Shown: one piece after another, positions 57,075 through 64,000 of the stretch
Layout of the letters: each line of letters begins with the position of its first letter
Numbering within the stretch: position 1 is the first letter of the stretch
NCBI GenBank assembly: GCA_937990185.1
Contig: CALKBI010000013.1
Span: forward strand, 1-64,000
Direction of reading: 5' to 3'
Source: an uncultured Neomegalonema sp.
Lineage (GTDB): Bacteria > Pseudomonadota > Alphaproteobacteria > Rhodobacterales > Rhodobacteraceae
Length of the DNA: 64,000 nucleotides
Notes under the pieces: generated by a model
Database searches by the model: none
What the model saw: only the letters and a program-made list of their open reading frames with translations
What the model was told of the DNA's origin: nothing
Program-made: the position numbers and the translations under genes

Positions 57075-58244
57075 ATGAATACAATCCGTTTTGTTAGCAC
57101 TCTCGCGTTGACTGTTGGGATTGCCGGATGCGCTAGCACTCCAAACTCCGTGCCGGTATCGACAGCGCCTGTGACCGCGAAACCCACTGAAACTGCTAAG
57201 TTAGACCTGCCGGAACGGGTTGCTAGAACGCCTAAAACTACGAAGGCGCCGGAACCTGAGCGCGTTGCTGCATTGCCCGAACCAGTGAATTTGCCTGATG
57301 CGACCATTGCGCCGGTTATTCCAACGCCTGCACCGATTGATCTTGGCGCTTACGATGCGACTCTTGAAGCGCCTGCAACGGAATATACTGAGATAGCGTC
57401 GGCCAATCAGAATTTCCTACCGCCACCTGAACCGGTTGCCTATATCGACCAGCAATTCGCAGCTGACCCGTCTTATGTCACGGCGGCGCTTCAACCCGGC
57501 GCATCGGGAGCACCGCTATTGCGGGGGCAAATGGCGCCGATTCGCGATGATCCCATCGACACAGTTGGTCAACAGCCGAGGCGCGCGACGTCATATAATG
57601 TCGCCGCGTTAAAGGCTGCGTATCGGCCTTCCGAAGCACTGACCATTCCTGCGCCTGCACCAAAAGTTCGCAATGCGCATACGTCGGAATTTGGGCGGCA
57701 ACTTTCCGACTCTGCGCTCTCGCGGTTGAACCCCAATGTGTCTTACGTCGCTTCGTATAAAAAGATTGGCTACCCGTGGGGCGATGTGTCTGAAGACACC
57801 GGCGTTTGCACCGATGTTGTGATCCGCAGCTTTCGGGGCTTGGGGATTGATCTGCAAAGCATGGTCCATGAAGACATGCTGCAAGCCTTCAACGCCTATC
57901 CGAGCAAAAAGATTTATGGCCTGACAAAAGCCGACCCGAATATTGATCACCGCCGCGTTGTGAATCTCGAAGCGTTTTTCGAGCGGGTGGGCGCTGCGAT
58001 CCCTGTCGGTTCAGATTATCAACCCGGCGACGTGATCACATGGCGTCTGAGTGGCGGCGAGCCTCATATCGGTGTTGTCGTGAACCGGCTTGATCCGAAA
58101 ACAGGAAATCCGCTGATCGTTCATAACCTTGGCGCAGGGGTTCGGGCTGAAGACCTGCTCGATTACGCGCCGCCCCATGGCGCATACCGCTTCGCCCCCG
58201 ACCAACAATCCCGCATCGCATCTTTGGCGCTTAAACGGGGATAA
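57075..58244 (+). CDS. DUF1287 lipoprotein
   Basis: A 389-residue protein with a lipoprotein signal (ALTVGIAGCAS, lipid Cys near residue 20), a long Pro/Ala/Thr-rich low-complexity segment (about residues 21-190) and a C-terminal DUF1287 domain. The domain has VSYVASYKKIGYPWGDVSED, the Cys in GVCTDVVIRSFRGLGIDLQ, and PGDVITWRLSGGEPHIGVVV, consistent with an NlpC/P60-like cysteine peptidase fold using Cys and His. It may act on the cell wall from the outer membrane. Start at 57075 follows GAGGAATA and is needed for the lipobox. Confidence 0.82.
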   Translation: MNTIRFVSTLALTVGIAGCASTPNSVPVSTAPVTAKPTETAKLDLPERVARTPKTTKAPEPERVAALPEPVNLPDATIAPVIPTPAPIDLGAYDATLEAPATEYTEIASANQNFLPPPEPVAYIDQQFAADPSYVTAALQPGASGAPLLRGQMAPIRDDPIDTVGQQPRRATSYNVAALKAAYRPSEALTIPAPAPKVRNAHTSEFGRQLSDSALSRLNPNVSYVASYKKIGYPWGDVSEDTGVCTDVVIRSFRGLGIDLQSMVHEDMLQAFNAYPSKKIYGLTKADPNIDHRRVVNLEAFFERVGAAIPVGSDYQPGDVITWRLSGGEPHIGVVVNRLDPKTGNPLIVHNLGAGVRAEDLLDYAPPHGAYRFAPDQQSRIASLALKRG

Positions 58245-58283
58245 GTTCAGCTCGAAGCGCGCTTTGTGAGACGTAGGAAATTA

Positions 58284-58305
58284 CCTTGCCGGTGTTCCGG
58301 CGAGG
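58284..58305 (+). terminator. Hairpin downstream of DUF1287 gene
   Basis: CCTTGCCGG-TGTT-CCGGCGAGG, nine-base stem with one wobble pair, 40 bases past the stop. No T-run, so weak evidence. Confidence 0.35.
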
Positions 58306-58486
58306 CATGTCTTAATGTAAACGCACGATCAGGCGGACCGGTGGTCCCGAGCGCGATGCGGCATGAAATGCTGCTCTGTAGGCGCGGGATCTCCTTGATG
58401 CAAAATCCCAGCGCACAAATTCTGATCGTTCAATGATTGAAAAGACGCAGGATTGCGGTACGCTCTGATTTGATAAGGAGCGCAAC

Positions 58487-59128
58487 ATGTCATCTTTCGA
58501 TCCTCAGAAAATCACGGAAATCCATCGTCATTTGCACAGCCATCTGCCGCCCGAACCGGCGTTGCGCGTCAAGGCCATTGAGAGTCTTCTGGTGGAAAAG
58601 GGGCTTGTTGATCCCAAGGCCGTTGATACGTGGATTGAGGCATATACCGAAGACATCGGCCCGAAACGCGGCGCACAGATTGTTGCGCGGGCGTGGCTTG
58701 ATGCGGACTTTAAAGCGCTGTTGATGAAAGACGCCACCGCTGCGGTCAATGACATGGGCCTGCAAGGGCAGGCCACCGGCCACTTACATGCGGTCGAGAA
58801 TACCGATGCGGTCCATAACCTCGTCGTTTGCACGCTCTGTTCCTGCTATCCTTTCGGCATCCTCGGCATGGCTCCGGCGTGGTATAAGGCGGCGGAATAC
58901 CGGGCGCGCTCGGTGCGTGATCCGCGCGGCGTTCTCACAGAGTTTGGTGTCACGTTAGGTGATAAGGTCGCGGTGAAGGTTTGGGATTCCACCGCCGAGT
59001 TGCGCTACATGGTCGTGCCGCAACGCCCCGCCGGAACGGATGGTTGGGATCAGGAGGCCTTGGCCAAACTCGTCACCCGCAATTCGATGATCGGGACGGA
59101 TCGCGATCTCTCGAAGGGAGTTGCGTAA
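58487..59128 (+). CDS. nthA: Nitrile hydratase alpha subunit, cobalt type
   Basis: A 213-residue nitrile hydratase alpha subunit, which with beta hydrates nitriles to amides. The metal-binding claw is VCTLCSCYPFGILG; the Thr in CTLCSC indicates a cobalt (III) centre, whereas iron enzymes have Ser there. The N-terminal dimer-arm helices and WYKAAEYRARSVRDPRGVL are typical. Family members usually have CYPWPVLGLPP; here Trp and Pro are changed (FGILGMAP). The start has AAGGAG. It is the first gene of an operon with nthB and an accessory protein. Confidence 0.93.
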   Translation: MSSFDPQKITEIHRHLHSHLPPEPALRVKAIESLLVEKGLVDPKAVDTWIEAYTEDIGPKRGAQIVARAWLDADFKALLMKDATAAVNDMGLQGQATGHLHAVENTDAVHNLVVCTLCSCYPFGILGMAPAWYKAAEYRARSVRDPRGVLTEFGVTLGDKVAVKVWDSTAELRYMVVPQRPAGTDGWDQEALAKLVTRNSMIGTDRDLSKGVA

Positions 59129-59781
59129 TGGATGGCGTGCATGACCTCGGCGGCAAGCAAGGCTTTGGCCGCATTGACCGTGACCACGAGGACGACCCCT
59201 ATCACGGCGACCATGACGCCCGGGCCTATGGCCTCAGCGTTTCGCTACGCGCCGAGCGGCCTTATCCAATTGACTGGTTCCGCCATGTTCGCGAGTTAAT
59301 CGACCCGATAGATTACCTCACGCGGCCTTATTTTGACTCATGGCTGCAAACATCGCTTGCTCTTGCGATTGATCGGGGTGTGTTGGAGTTGGCTGAGGTG
59401 ACAGGGCACAAAGCTCCCGGCCCGAACACCGGTGATGCGAAACCGCTCACGCCCGAAGATGTGCGAAAGATCGTTGTCACGCCTCCAAATTTTGAACGCC
59501 CGACGGATGTCGCCCCCGGTTTCTCAGTCGGTGGTACTGTCATCACAGCGGCGCAGGGTCACAGCGGCCACACCCGCCTGCCAGCCTATGCCCGCAATAC
59601 GAAAGGCGTGATCCACGCGCATCACGGCGCGCATCCTCTCCCCGATGCGGAGGCACGCGGCGAAGACGTGATTGAGCATCTTTATACCGTCGAGTTCCGC
59701 GCGGCGGATCTATTCCCCGAAGTGACCAATAGTGACGTGATCTACCTCGATCTATGGGAGAGCTACCTTGCCGCCGCATGA
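59128..59781 (+). CDS. nthB: Nitrile hydratase beta subunit
   Basis: A 217-residue nitrile hydratase beta subunit. It begins MDGVHDLGGKQGFGRIDRDH, the normal N-terminus, and ends with VYLDLWESYL-like text (VIYLDLWESYLAA), with the SH3-like barrel including VGGTVITAAQGHSGHTRLP before it. I corrected the start from the track position (58981), which lies inside nthA, to the ATG at 59128 that overlaps the nthA stop (TAATG). Full length. Confidence 0.92.
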   Translation: MDGVHDLGGKQGFGRIDRDHEDDPYHGDHDARAYGLSVSLRAERPYPIDWFRHVRELIDPIDYLTRPYFDSWLQTSLALAIDRGVLELAEVTGHKAPGPNTGDAKPLTPEDVRKIVVTPPNFERPTDVAPGFSVGGTVITAAQGHSGHTRLPAYARNTKGVIHAHHGAHPLPDAEARGEDVIEHLYTVEFRAADLFPEVTNSDVIYLDLWESYLAAA

Positions 59782-60118
59782 CTCTCTTGAACCGTTAGTC
59801 CGGCGCGATAACGATCCGGTTTTCGATGAGGCGTGGCAGGCGCAAGTCCTCGGGCTGGCAGATTGTCTCGTGCGTGAAGGCGTCTTCACGGCAAGCGATT
59901 GGGCGGAAACCCTTGGCGTCACTGTCCGCGAACAAGAAGACACCACCGAAGGATATTACCGCGCCGTGCTCTCCGCCTTGGAGCGCTTGCTCGATCAAGG
60001 TGCTGTGCCGGGTGTTGAGATAGAGGCACGCCGCGACGCATGGGCGCGGGCATACGAGGCGACGCCGCACGGCGAGCCGGTAGAATTACAAGCGGGCGCA
60101 TTGGAGAACGCAAAGTGA
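59768..60118 (+). CDS. Nitrile hydratase accessory protein (P14K/NthE-like)
   Basis: A 116-residue helical protein of the nitrile hydratase accessory family, which helps load cobalt and oxidise the claw cysteines. It resembles the N-terminal helical part of the beta subunit (PVFDEAWQAQVLGLADCLVR, FTASDWAETLG, YYRAVLSALERLL), as expected for this family. The start is TTG at 59768, behind GGGAGAG, overlapping nthB by 14 bases. Together nthA-nthB-accessory form a standard set. Confidence 0.82.
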   Translation: MPPHDSLEPLVRRDNDPVFDEAWQAQVLGLADCLVREGVFTASDWAETLGVTVREQEDTTEGYYRAVLSALERLLDQGAVPGVEIEARRDAWARAYEATPHGEPVELQAGALENAK

Positions 60119-60495
60119 GTTACGACGATCAAAATATCTTCGCAAAAATTCTACGCGGAGAAATCCCGAACGACACCGTCTACGAAGACGACCACGTTCT
60201 CGCGTTCCGCGATATTCAACCGCAAGCCCCGACCCACGTTCTGGTCATTCCAAAAGGCGCTTATGTCTCGTTTGATGATTTCGCTGAGAACGGCTCCGAC
60301 GAAGAATTCGCGGCCTATGTCCGTGCCATCGGCAAAGTCGCGCGGCAAGAGCGGGTTGCGCCTGTTGCGGGCGGCAACGGTTTTCGCATGATTTCGAATG
60401 CTGGCGAAGATGGTGTGCAGGAAGTCCCGCACTTACACATGCATATCCTCGGCGGTCGTCGTATTGGCCGCATGATCCAACCCCCGAGAGAGTAA
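60115..60495 (+). CDS. HIT family protein
   Basis: A 126-residue histidine triad (Hint-type) nucleotide phosphoramidase. The triad is HLHMHILGGRR near the C-terminus; the N-terminus IFAKILRGEIPNDTVYEDDH is the family signature. The GTG start at 60115 overlaps the accessory-protein stop (GTGA) after GGAG; the track start at 60040 is inside that gene. Position suggests readthrough from the nitrile hydratase operon, though the function is housekeeping. Confidence 0.92.
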   Translation: MSYDDQNIFAKILRGEIPNDTVYEDDHVLAFRDIQPQAPTHVLVIPKGAYVSFDDFAENGSDEEFAAYVRAIGKVARQERVAPVAGGNGFRMISNAGEDGVQEVPHLHMHILGGRRIGRMIQPPRE

Positions 60496-60497
60496 GC

Positions 60498-60914
60498 ATG
60501 GCTTGGTCAATTCATCATGTAAATCTGCAAGCGCGTGATGTGCGAAAAACAGCGGCGTTCTATGCGGCCATCATGGGCATGGAAGAAAAAGCGTGGGAGT
60601 TCCCTCAAGCGCGCGGGTATATTCCCGGCGACCCGGACAAACTCGCATTGTTAGCCGATGGGCGCGACAGCCATAGCGGGCTGCATCTGATTGCCCCGGA
60701 CGAAGACTTTGCCCGCAAGAACGGCCTAAGCCATAACCCCTCGGTTGGCGGTCATGTCGCCTTTGAAGTGGATGACCTCGACGCTGTGATGACGCGCCTA
60801 ACCGCTGCCGGCATCCGCTATTCGGACGCCGGTACATTCGCGATACCGGGTATGCGCCATATCTATGTCGAAGACCCCGAGGGCAATTTGATCGAGATCA
60901 ACGCGCGGGTATAA
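60498..60914 (+). CDS. VOC/glyoxalase superfamily protein
   Basis: A 138-residue vicinal-oxygen-chelate protein. Metal-ligand positions are visible in IHHVNLQARDV at the N-terminus, GGHVAFEVDDLDAVM mid-protein, and NLIEINARV at the end. It could be a glyoxalase, dioxygenase or resistance protein; the substrate is unknown. It starts two bases after the HIT gene and so shares its transcript. Confidence 0.85.
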   Translation: MAWSIHHVNLQARDVRKTAAFYAAIMGMEEKAWEFPQARGYIPGDPDKLALLADGRDSHSGLHLIAPDEDFARKNGLSHNPSVGGHVAFEVDDLDAVMTRLTAAGIRYSDAGTFAIPGMRHIYVEDPEGNLIEINARV

Positions 60915-60919
60915 TCTGC

Positions 60920-61429
60920 TTAATAGATATGCCGGATATTATCCGTCCAAAATCGCTCAAGCGTATGCATAGAGCGTTCTAATTGCTCTAAATCGTCCAT
61001 GCTCATAAGATCATTGTCAGCGATTGTATTCACATGACGCTGCCAAAGATCGGCAACGATCTGACGTATCTTGCGGCCTTCATCCGTCAATTTAAGGCGC
61101 ACAGCGCGGCGGTCGACAGAGCAACGTTCGCTTTCGATATAACCACTCTCAATGAGTTTCTTCAGATTATAAGAAACGTTCGACCCTTGATAATATCCGC
61201 GAGATTTCAACTCGCCTGCGGTGACCTCTTTGTCGCCGACGTTGAACAACAACAGGGCTTGAACGCTTGTAATGTCCAGAATGCGAAGCCGCTCGAATTC
61301 GTCCTTAACAACATCCAAAAGCAACCTGTGCAGCCGCTCAATATATGAAAGCGTCAGCAGATATTTCTGTAACAGGCTTTGGGGAGCAATCTCGCCATTG
61401 CTGATTTTTTCTTCGGTTATGGTGTTCAT
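60920..61429 (-). CDS. MarR-family transcriptional regulator (LdtR-like)
   Basis: A 169-residue winged-helix regulator of the MarR superfamily, close to the LdtR group of Alphaproteobacteria, which controls an L,D-transpeptidase and stress genes. The recognition region is LKSRGYYQGSNVSYNLKKLI and the wing follows at SERCSVDRRAVRLKLTDEG. It converges on the VOC gene, six bases apart, so it is not obviously the regulator of the nitrile hydratase operon. A GAGGTGA site precedes the ATG. Confidence 0.85.
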   Translation of the reverse strand: MNTITEEKISNGEIAPQSLLQKYLLTLSYIERLHRLLLDVVKDEFERLRILDITSVQALLLFNVGDKEVTAGELKSRGYYQGSNVSYNLKKLIESGYIESERCSVDRRAVRLKLTDEGRKIRQIVADLWQRHVNTIADNDLMSMDDLEQLERSMHTLERFWTDNIRHIY

Positions 61430-61758
61430 TGCGTCACCTCTTGAATGAGGCGCAGCGCGCTGGAAAGGGGTCGTATCATCTGCTCAGTCCTTATTGATTG
61501 CTTGATCTCCTCCCTTCTTCTCAAGCAACGAGCCAACATCGATTGCAATATGTGGGTGTATTTTAAAATATTGAAGTAATTGATTTACTTGGAATTTCAG
61601 AGAGTCTTTAATCAAACCTCTACAGCTCGAAACCTCTGTGAAAAATTGCAAAACGCAAAAGACTTGGCAATCTGACAATCAGAAAACAAATTGCAGTGTA
61701 CAAATTTCAGATATGCAAAGCGGACGAATAATGGGAGCGGCTTTATCCGCTCTCGCCG
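61430..61758. promoter_or_regulatory. Upstream region of the MarR-like gene with an inverted repeat
   Basis: About 330 bases, AT-rich, between trmFO and the regulator; the 64-residue frame here shows no protein-like features. It holds AAGTAA-TTGAT-TTACTT (61574-61590), a perfect inverted repeat that could be an operator for the regulator itself. No promoter hexamers are convincing. Confidence 0.35.
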
Positions 61759-63105
61759 TCAAGCAATCCAAGCATCCCACGAGATTTTAGCCCGCTCGGT
61801 GTAAGCCCGCGCCCGCTCGCGTTTTCCTTTACGCCCCTTGCGGATTTCTTCCGTCAGAGGCGGGAACAACCCGAAGTTCGCATTCATCGGCTGGAACAAA
61901 GCCGCTTCCGCGCCTTTGGTGATGTGGTTGAGCAATGCGCCGTGCGATGTGTCACGCGGCGGCGGAGTCGTGGTTTCCCCTTTGGCATCAGCGGCGGCAA
62001 ACCGCCCCGCCAGCAATCCCATCGCAGCAGATTCCACATATCCCTCAACGCCGGTAATCTGACCGGCAAACCGCAAGCGCGGATCGGCTTTTAATCGCAT
62101 GGTTTCGTCAAGCAATGTCGGGCTGTTGAGAAAAGTATTGCGGTGTATCCCGCCAAGGCGTGCAAATTCCGCATTCTCTAGTCCGGGTATTGTCCGCAAC
62201 ACCTCGACCTGCGCGCCGTGCTTCATCTTGGTTTGAAAACCGACCAGATTGAGCAACGTGCCCAAAGCATTCTCTTGGCGGAGCTGCACAATCGCATGGG
62301 CTTTGACCGTTGGGTTATGTGGATTGGTCAAGCCGACGGGCTTCATCGGTCCCCAGCGCAGAGTCTCACGCCCGCGTTCTGCCATCACTTCAATCGGCAG
62401 ACAGCCTTCAAAATAGGGCGTGTCTTTTTCCCAGTCTTTAAATTCCGTTTTCGGGGCTTCGATGAGTGCAGTGATAAACGCCTCATACTGCTCCTCATCC
62501 ATCGGACAGTTGAGATAGGCTTTCTGCTCGGCTTCGGTTTCGCCCTTGTCATAGCGCGATTGAAACCATGCTTTGCTGAGATCGACACTTTCGGCATGAA
62601 TAATCGGGGCAATTGCATCGAAAAATGCGAGGCTTTCCGTGCCGGTCAATTCGCCTATGGCTTTCGCCAGCGGTTCCGACGTTAACGGCCCCGTCGCGAC
62701 GATCACGTTGCTCCACTCAGCGGGAGGCAGGCCGGTGATTTCTTCACGTTCGATGGTGACAAGAGGGTCGGCTTCCAACGTTTCGGTAACTGCTGCTGAA
62801 AAGGCATCGCGATCCAATGCCAGTGCGCCGCCTGCGGGCAGGGCGGTTTTATCCGCCATTCCGATGATCAATGATCCGGCGCGGCGCATCTCTTCATGCA
62901 GCAACCCGACCGCATTTGTTTCATGATCATCCGAGCGGAACGAGTTCGAGCAAACCAGCTCGGCAAGGCCATCGGTTTGGTGCGCGTGAGTCTCGCGAAC
63001 GGGCCGCATTTCGTGAAGCACAACAGGAATGCCAGCGCGCGAAACCTGCCAAGCCGCTTCGCAACCGGCCATCCCGCCGCCGATAATATGGATTGGATTT
63101 GTCAT
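61759..63105 (-). CDS. trmFO: Methylenetetrahydrofolate--tRNA-(uracil-5-)-methyltransferase TrmFO
   Basis: A 448-residue TrmFO, which makes 5-methyluridine at position 54 of tRNA using methylenetetrahydrofolate and FADH2. The FAD fold is [19 protein letters not shown]; the conserved [14 protein letters not shown] contains a catalytic-type cysteine, and [12 protein letters not shown] lies near the C-terminus. Length is that of the family. Alphaproteobacteria use this folate-dependent enzyme in place of TrmA. Confidence 0.95.
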   Translation of the reverse strand: MTNPIHIIGGGMAGCEAAWQVSRAGIPVVLHEMRPVRETHAHQTDGLAELVCSNSFRSDDHETNAVGLLHEEMRRAGSLIIGMADKTALPAGGALALDRDAFSAAVTETLEADPLVTIEREEITGLPPAEWSNVIVATGPLTSEPLAKAIGELTGTESLAFFDAIAPIIHAESVDLSKAWFQSRYDKGETEAEQKAYLNCPMDEEQYEAFITALIEAPKTEFKDWEKDTPYFEGCLPIEVMAERGRETLRWGPMKPVGLTNPHNPTVKAHAIVQLRQENALGTLLNLVGFQTKMKHGAQVEVLRTIPGLENAEFARLGGIHRNTFLNSPTLLDETMRLKADPRLRFAGQITGVEGYVESAAMGLLAGRFAAADAKGETTTPPPRDTSHGALLNHITKGAEAALFQPMNANFGLFPPLTEEIRKGRKGKRERARAYTERAKISWDAWIA

Positions 63106-63172
63106 GCCGGATCGTTACTGCAAAATCGACGTTTGATCACGACTTTCTTTATATTTCACGTTGAGGCCGAAA

Positions 63173-63206
63173 TGTCCTTACCCCGTCGTTTGATAGGGTA
63201 AGGACA
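63173..63206 (-). terminator. Probable terminator after the coiled-coil gene
   Basis: Perfect 11-base stem TGTCCTTACCC / GGGTAAGGACA with a 12-base loop, 13 bases past the minus-strand stop and followed there by ATTT. Confidence 0.55.
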
Positions 63207-63219
63207 AATTTCCCTGCAC

Positions 63220-63999
63220 CTAGAAGTTCAGCGAAATATCCCTATGGCCTGAGCTGCACGCGGCAACATAAAGCGCCTGTTCGCGTGGGAGCCTTGGCTG
63301 TTTACGCAGGCCAATGGTATCTTTGATTGCCTCGCGATAGGTGATCAATTCCGGCAACAGCTCTGCCTTAGCCTTTGTCCGCCATTCTAGGTCTTCCTCA
63401 TAGGCACTCGTTGCTTCGTCGAGGAAGCCAACGACTTTCTCAGGCTTGCCCTTTTTGCTTTTGATCTCTCGGCGGGCTTTAGCGAGCAATTTCTTAATCT
63501 CTGACGTGCCTTCGATTTCACCAACCGAGCGCTCAATACCTTTCAGAAACTCAATCGCTTCTTCTTTTTCAAGACCTTCAACCTGATCTTTGACACCGCT
63601 GAGTGTGTCGCCAAACGCGGCCAGCGCTTCTTGATCAGAGATAGTCGCAATTGCTTCGGCAACAGGTTCATAAGCCTTATCCATTGCACGGCGATATGTA
63701 TTTCGCGCTTTGCTCTCGGCATCGGTTAGCTTGCTGAACGTATTGTATGTCTCATCCCATTCCGCCGGGATAGAGGCGCGCAATTCTTCATGTTCGATCT
63801 TCAGCTCCGCCGCCCGCTCCAGAGCCTCGGTTTCGCGATCACTGCCGGTATCGGCGCGTCTAGCCCTCGTTTCAAGCTCTTCGATGATGTGATCAAGCTC
63901 GAGGATTTTGGCTTCCGTAGCGCGAACGCTGCGGTGTAGCGGACGGTAAATGTCGGCATTATCGACCACCGCTTGTGACGTTGTGTCGATGTCATCCAT
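63220..63999 (-). CDS. Coiled-coil protein of unknown function (may extend beyond window)
   Basis: A 259-residue, highly charged, helical protein with long coiled-coil stretches (ATEAKILELDHIIEELETRA and ALERAAELKIEHEELRAS). I recognise no family. The first ATG is one base from the window edge, so neither its ribosome site nor a longer N-terminus can be checked; the protein could be the C-terminal part of a larger one. The C-terminus, YVAACSSGHRDISLNF, is followed by a hairpin. Confidence 0.65.
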   Translation of the reverse strand: MDDIDTTSQAVVDNADIYRPLHRSVRATEAKILELDHIIEELETRARRADTGSDRETEALERAAELKIEHEELRASIPAEWDETYNTFSKLTDAESKARNTYRRAMDKAYEPVAEAIATISDQEALAAFGDTLSGVKDQVEGLEKEEAIEFLKGIERSVGEIEGTSEIKKLLAKARREIKSKKGKPEKVVGFLDEATSAYEEDLEWRTKAKAELLPELITYREAIKDTIGLRKQPRLPREQALYVAACSSGHRDISLNF

Positions 64000-64000
64000 C

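Noticed and set aside
61484-61678. 64-residue minus-strand ORF between trmFO and the MarR-like gene
   Set aside because: No ribosome site or recognisable feature; lies in an AT-rich promoter region.

Overview
The window comes from an alphaproteobacterial chromosome of moderate GC content. The lineage is indicated by a GcrA cell-cycle regulator, the nuoN-birA-coaX-rnj gene order, CcmI, a LdtR-like MarR regulator, TrmFO and RuvX. I cannot place it below class level from sequence alone; a marine Rhodobacterales- or Caulobacterales-like bacterium would fit. All calls are by reading: no search or alignment tool was used.

Region 1 (1-14080) is an accessory carbon-catabolism island. It opens with the 3' end of a four-carbon sugar-acid kinase (otnK) overlapping its decarboxylase (otnC). 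A decayed aconitase fragment follows, then a UPF0261 (Tm-1-like) gene paired with a PF09370 TIM-barrel gene. Facing them is a tightly coupled minus-strand operon: hyuA, hyuB, a HisC-like aminotransferase, a maleate-isomerase-like Asp/Glu racemase and a non-pyrrolysine MttB-family methyltransferase, each joined to the next by a 3-4 bp stop/start overlap. Divergent from hyuA, across a palindrome-rich spacer, are a D-2-hydroxyacid dehydrogenase and a MmgE/PrpD protein. The substrate is unknown; no transporter or regulator lies inside the island as seen.

Region 2 (14134-31780) is mostly core: DUF1178, gcrA, an ABC-2 permease, a secreted metallo-beta-lactamase-fold protein, then nuoG and nuoHIJKLMN of respiratory complex I, followed by birA, coaX and RNase J. 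nuoA-F are not present, and nuoG is separated from nuoH by a small LpqH-like exported protein and an ADP-ribosylglycohydrolase-family gene.

Region 3 (31861-43112) holds a DASS-type and a SulP-type transporter, tRNA-Glu(TTC), a DUF6683-like exported protein, lepA, a GIY-YIG gene embedded in palindromic repeats including a duplicated 131 bp unit, and a minus-strand housekeeping run ccmI-ruvX-DUF1289-retropepsin.

Region 4 (43282-60914) is again accessory metabolism: a lone sarcosine-oxidase-beta-like oxidase with an MBL hydrolase and a yeast-type cytosine deaminase; a membrane-anchored Mrr-like nuclease; an HD-family protein; an enolase-superfamily protein coupled to a zinc alcohol dehydrogenase; a lone molybdenum hydroxylase large subunit; a DUF255 thioredoxin-fold protein; a DUF1287 lipoprotein; and a cobalt-type nitrile hydratase operon (alpha, beta, accessory protein) running into HIT and VOC genes. 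The window closes with a MarR-like regulator, trmFO and a coiled-coil protein.
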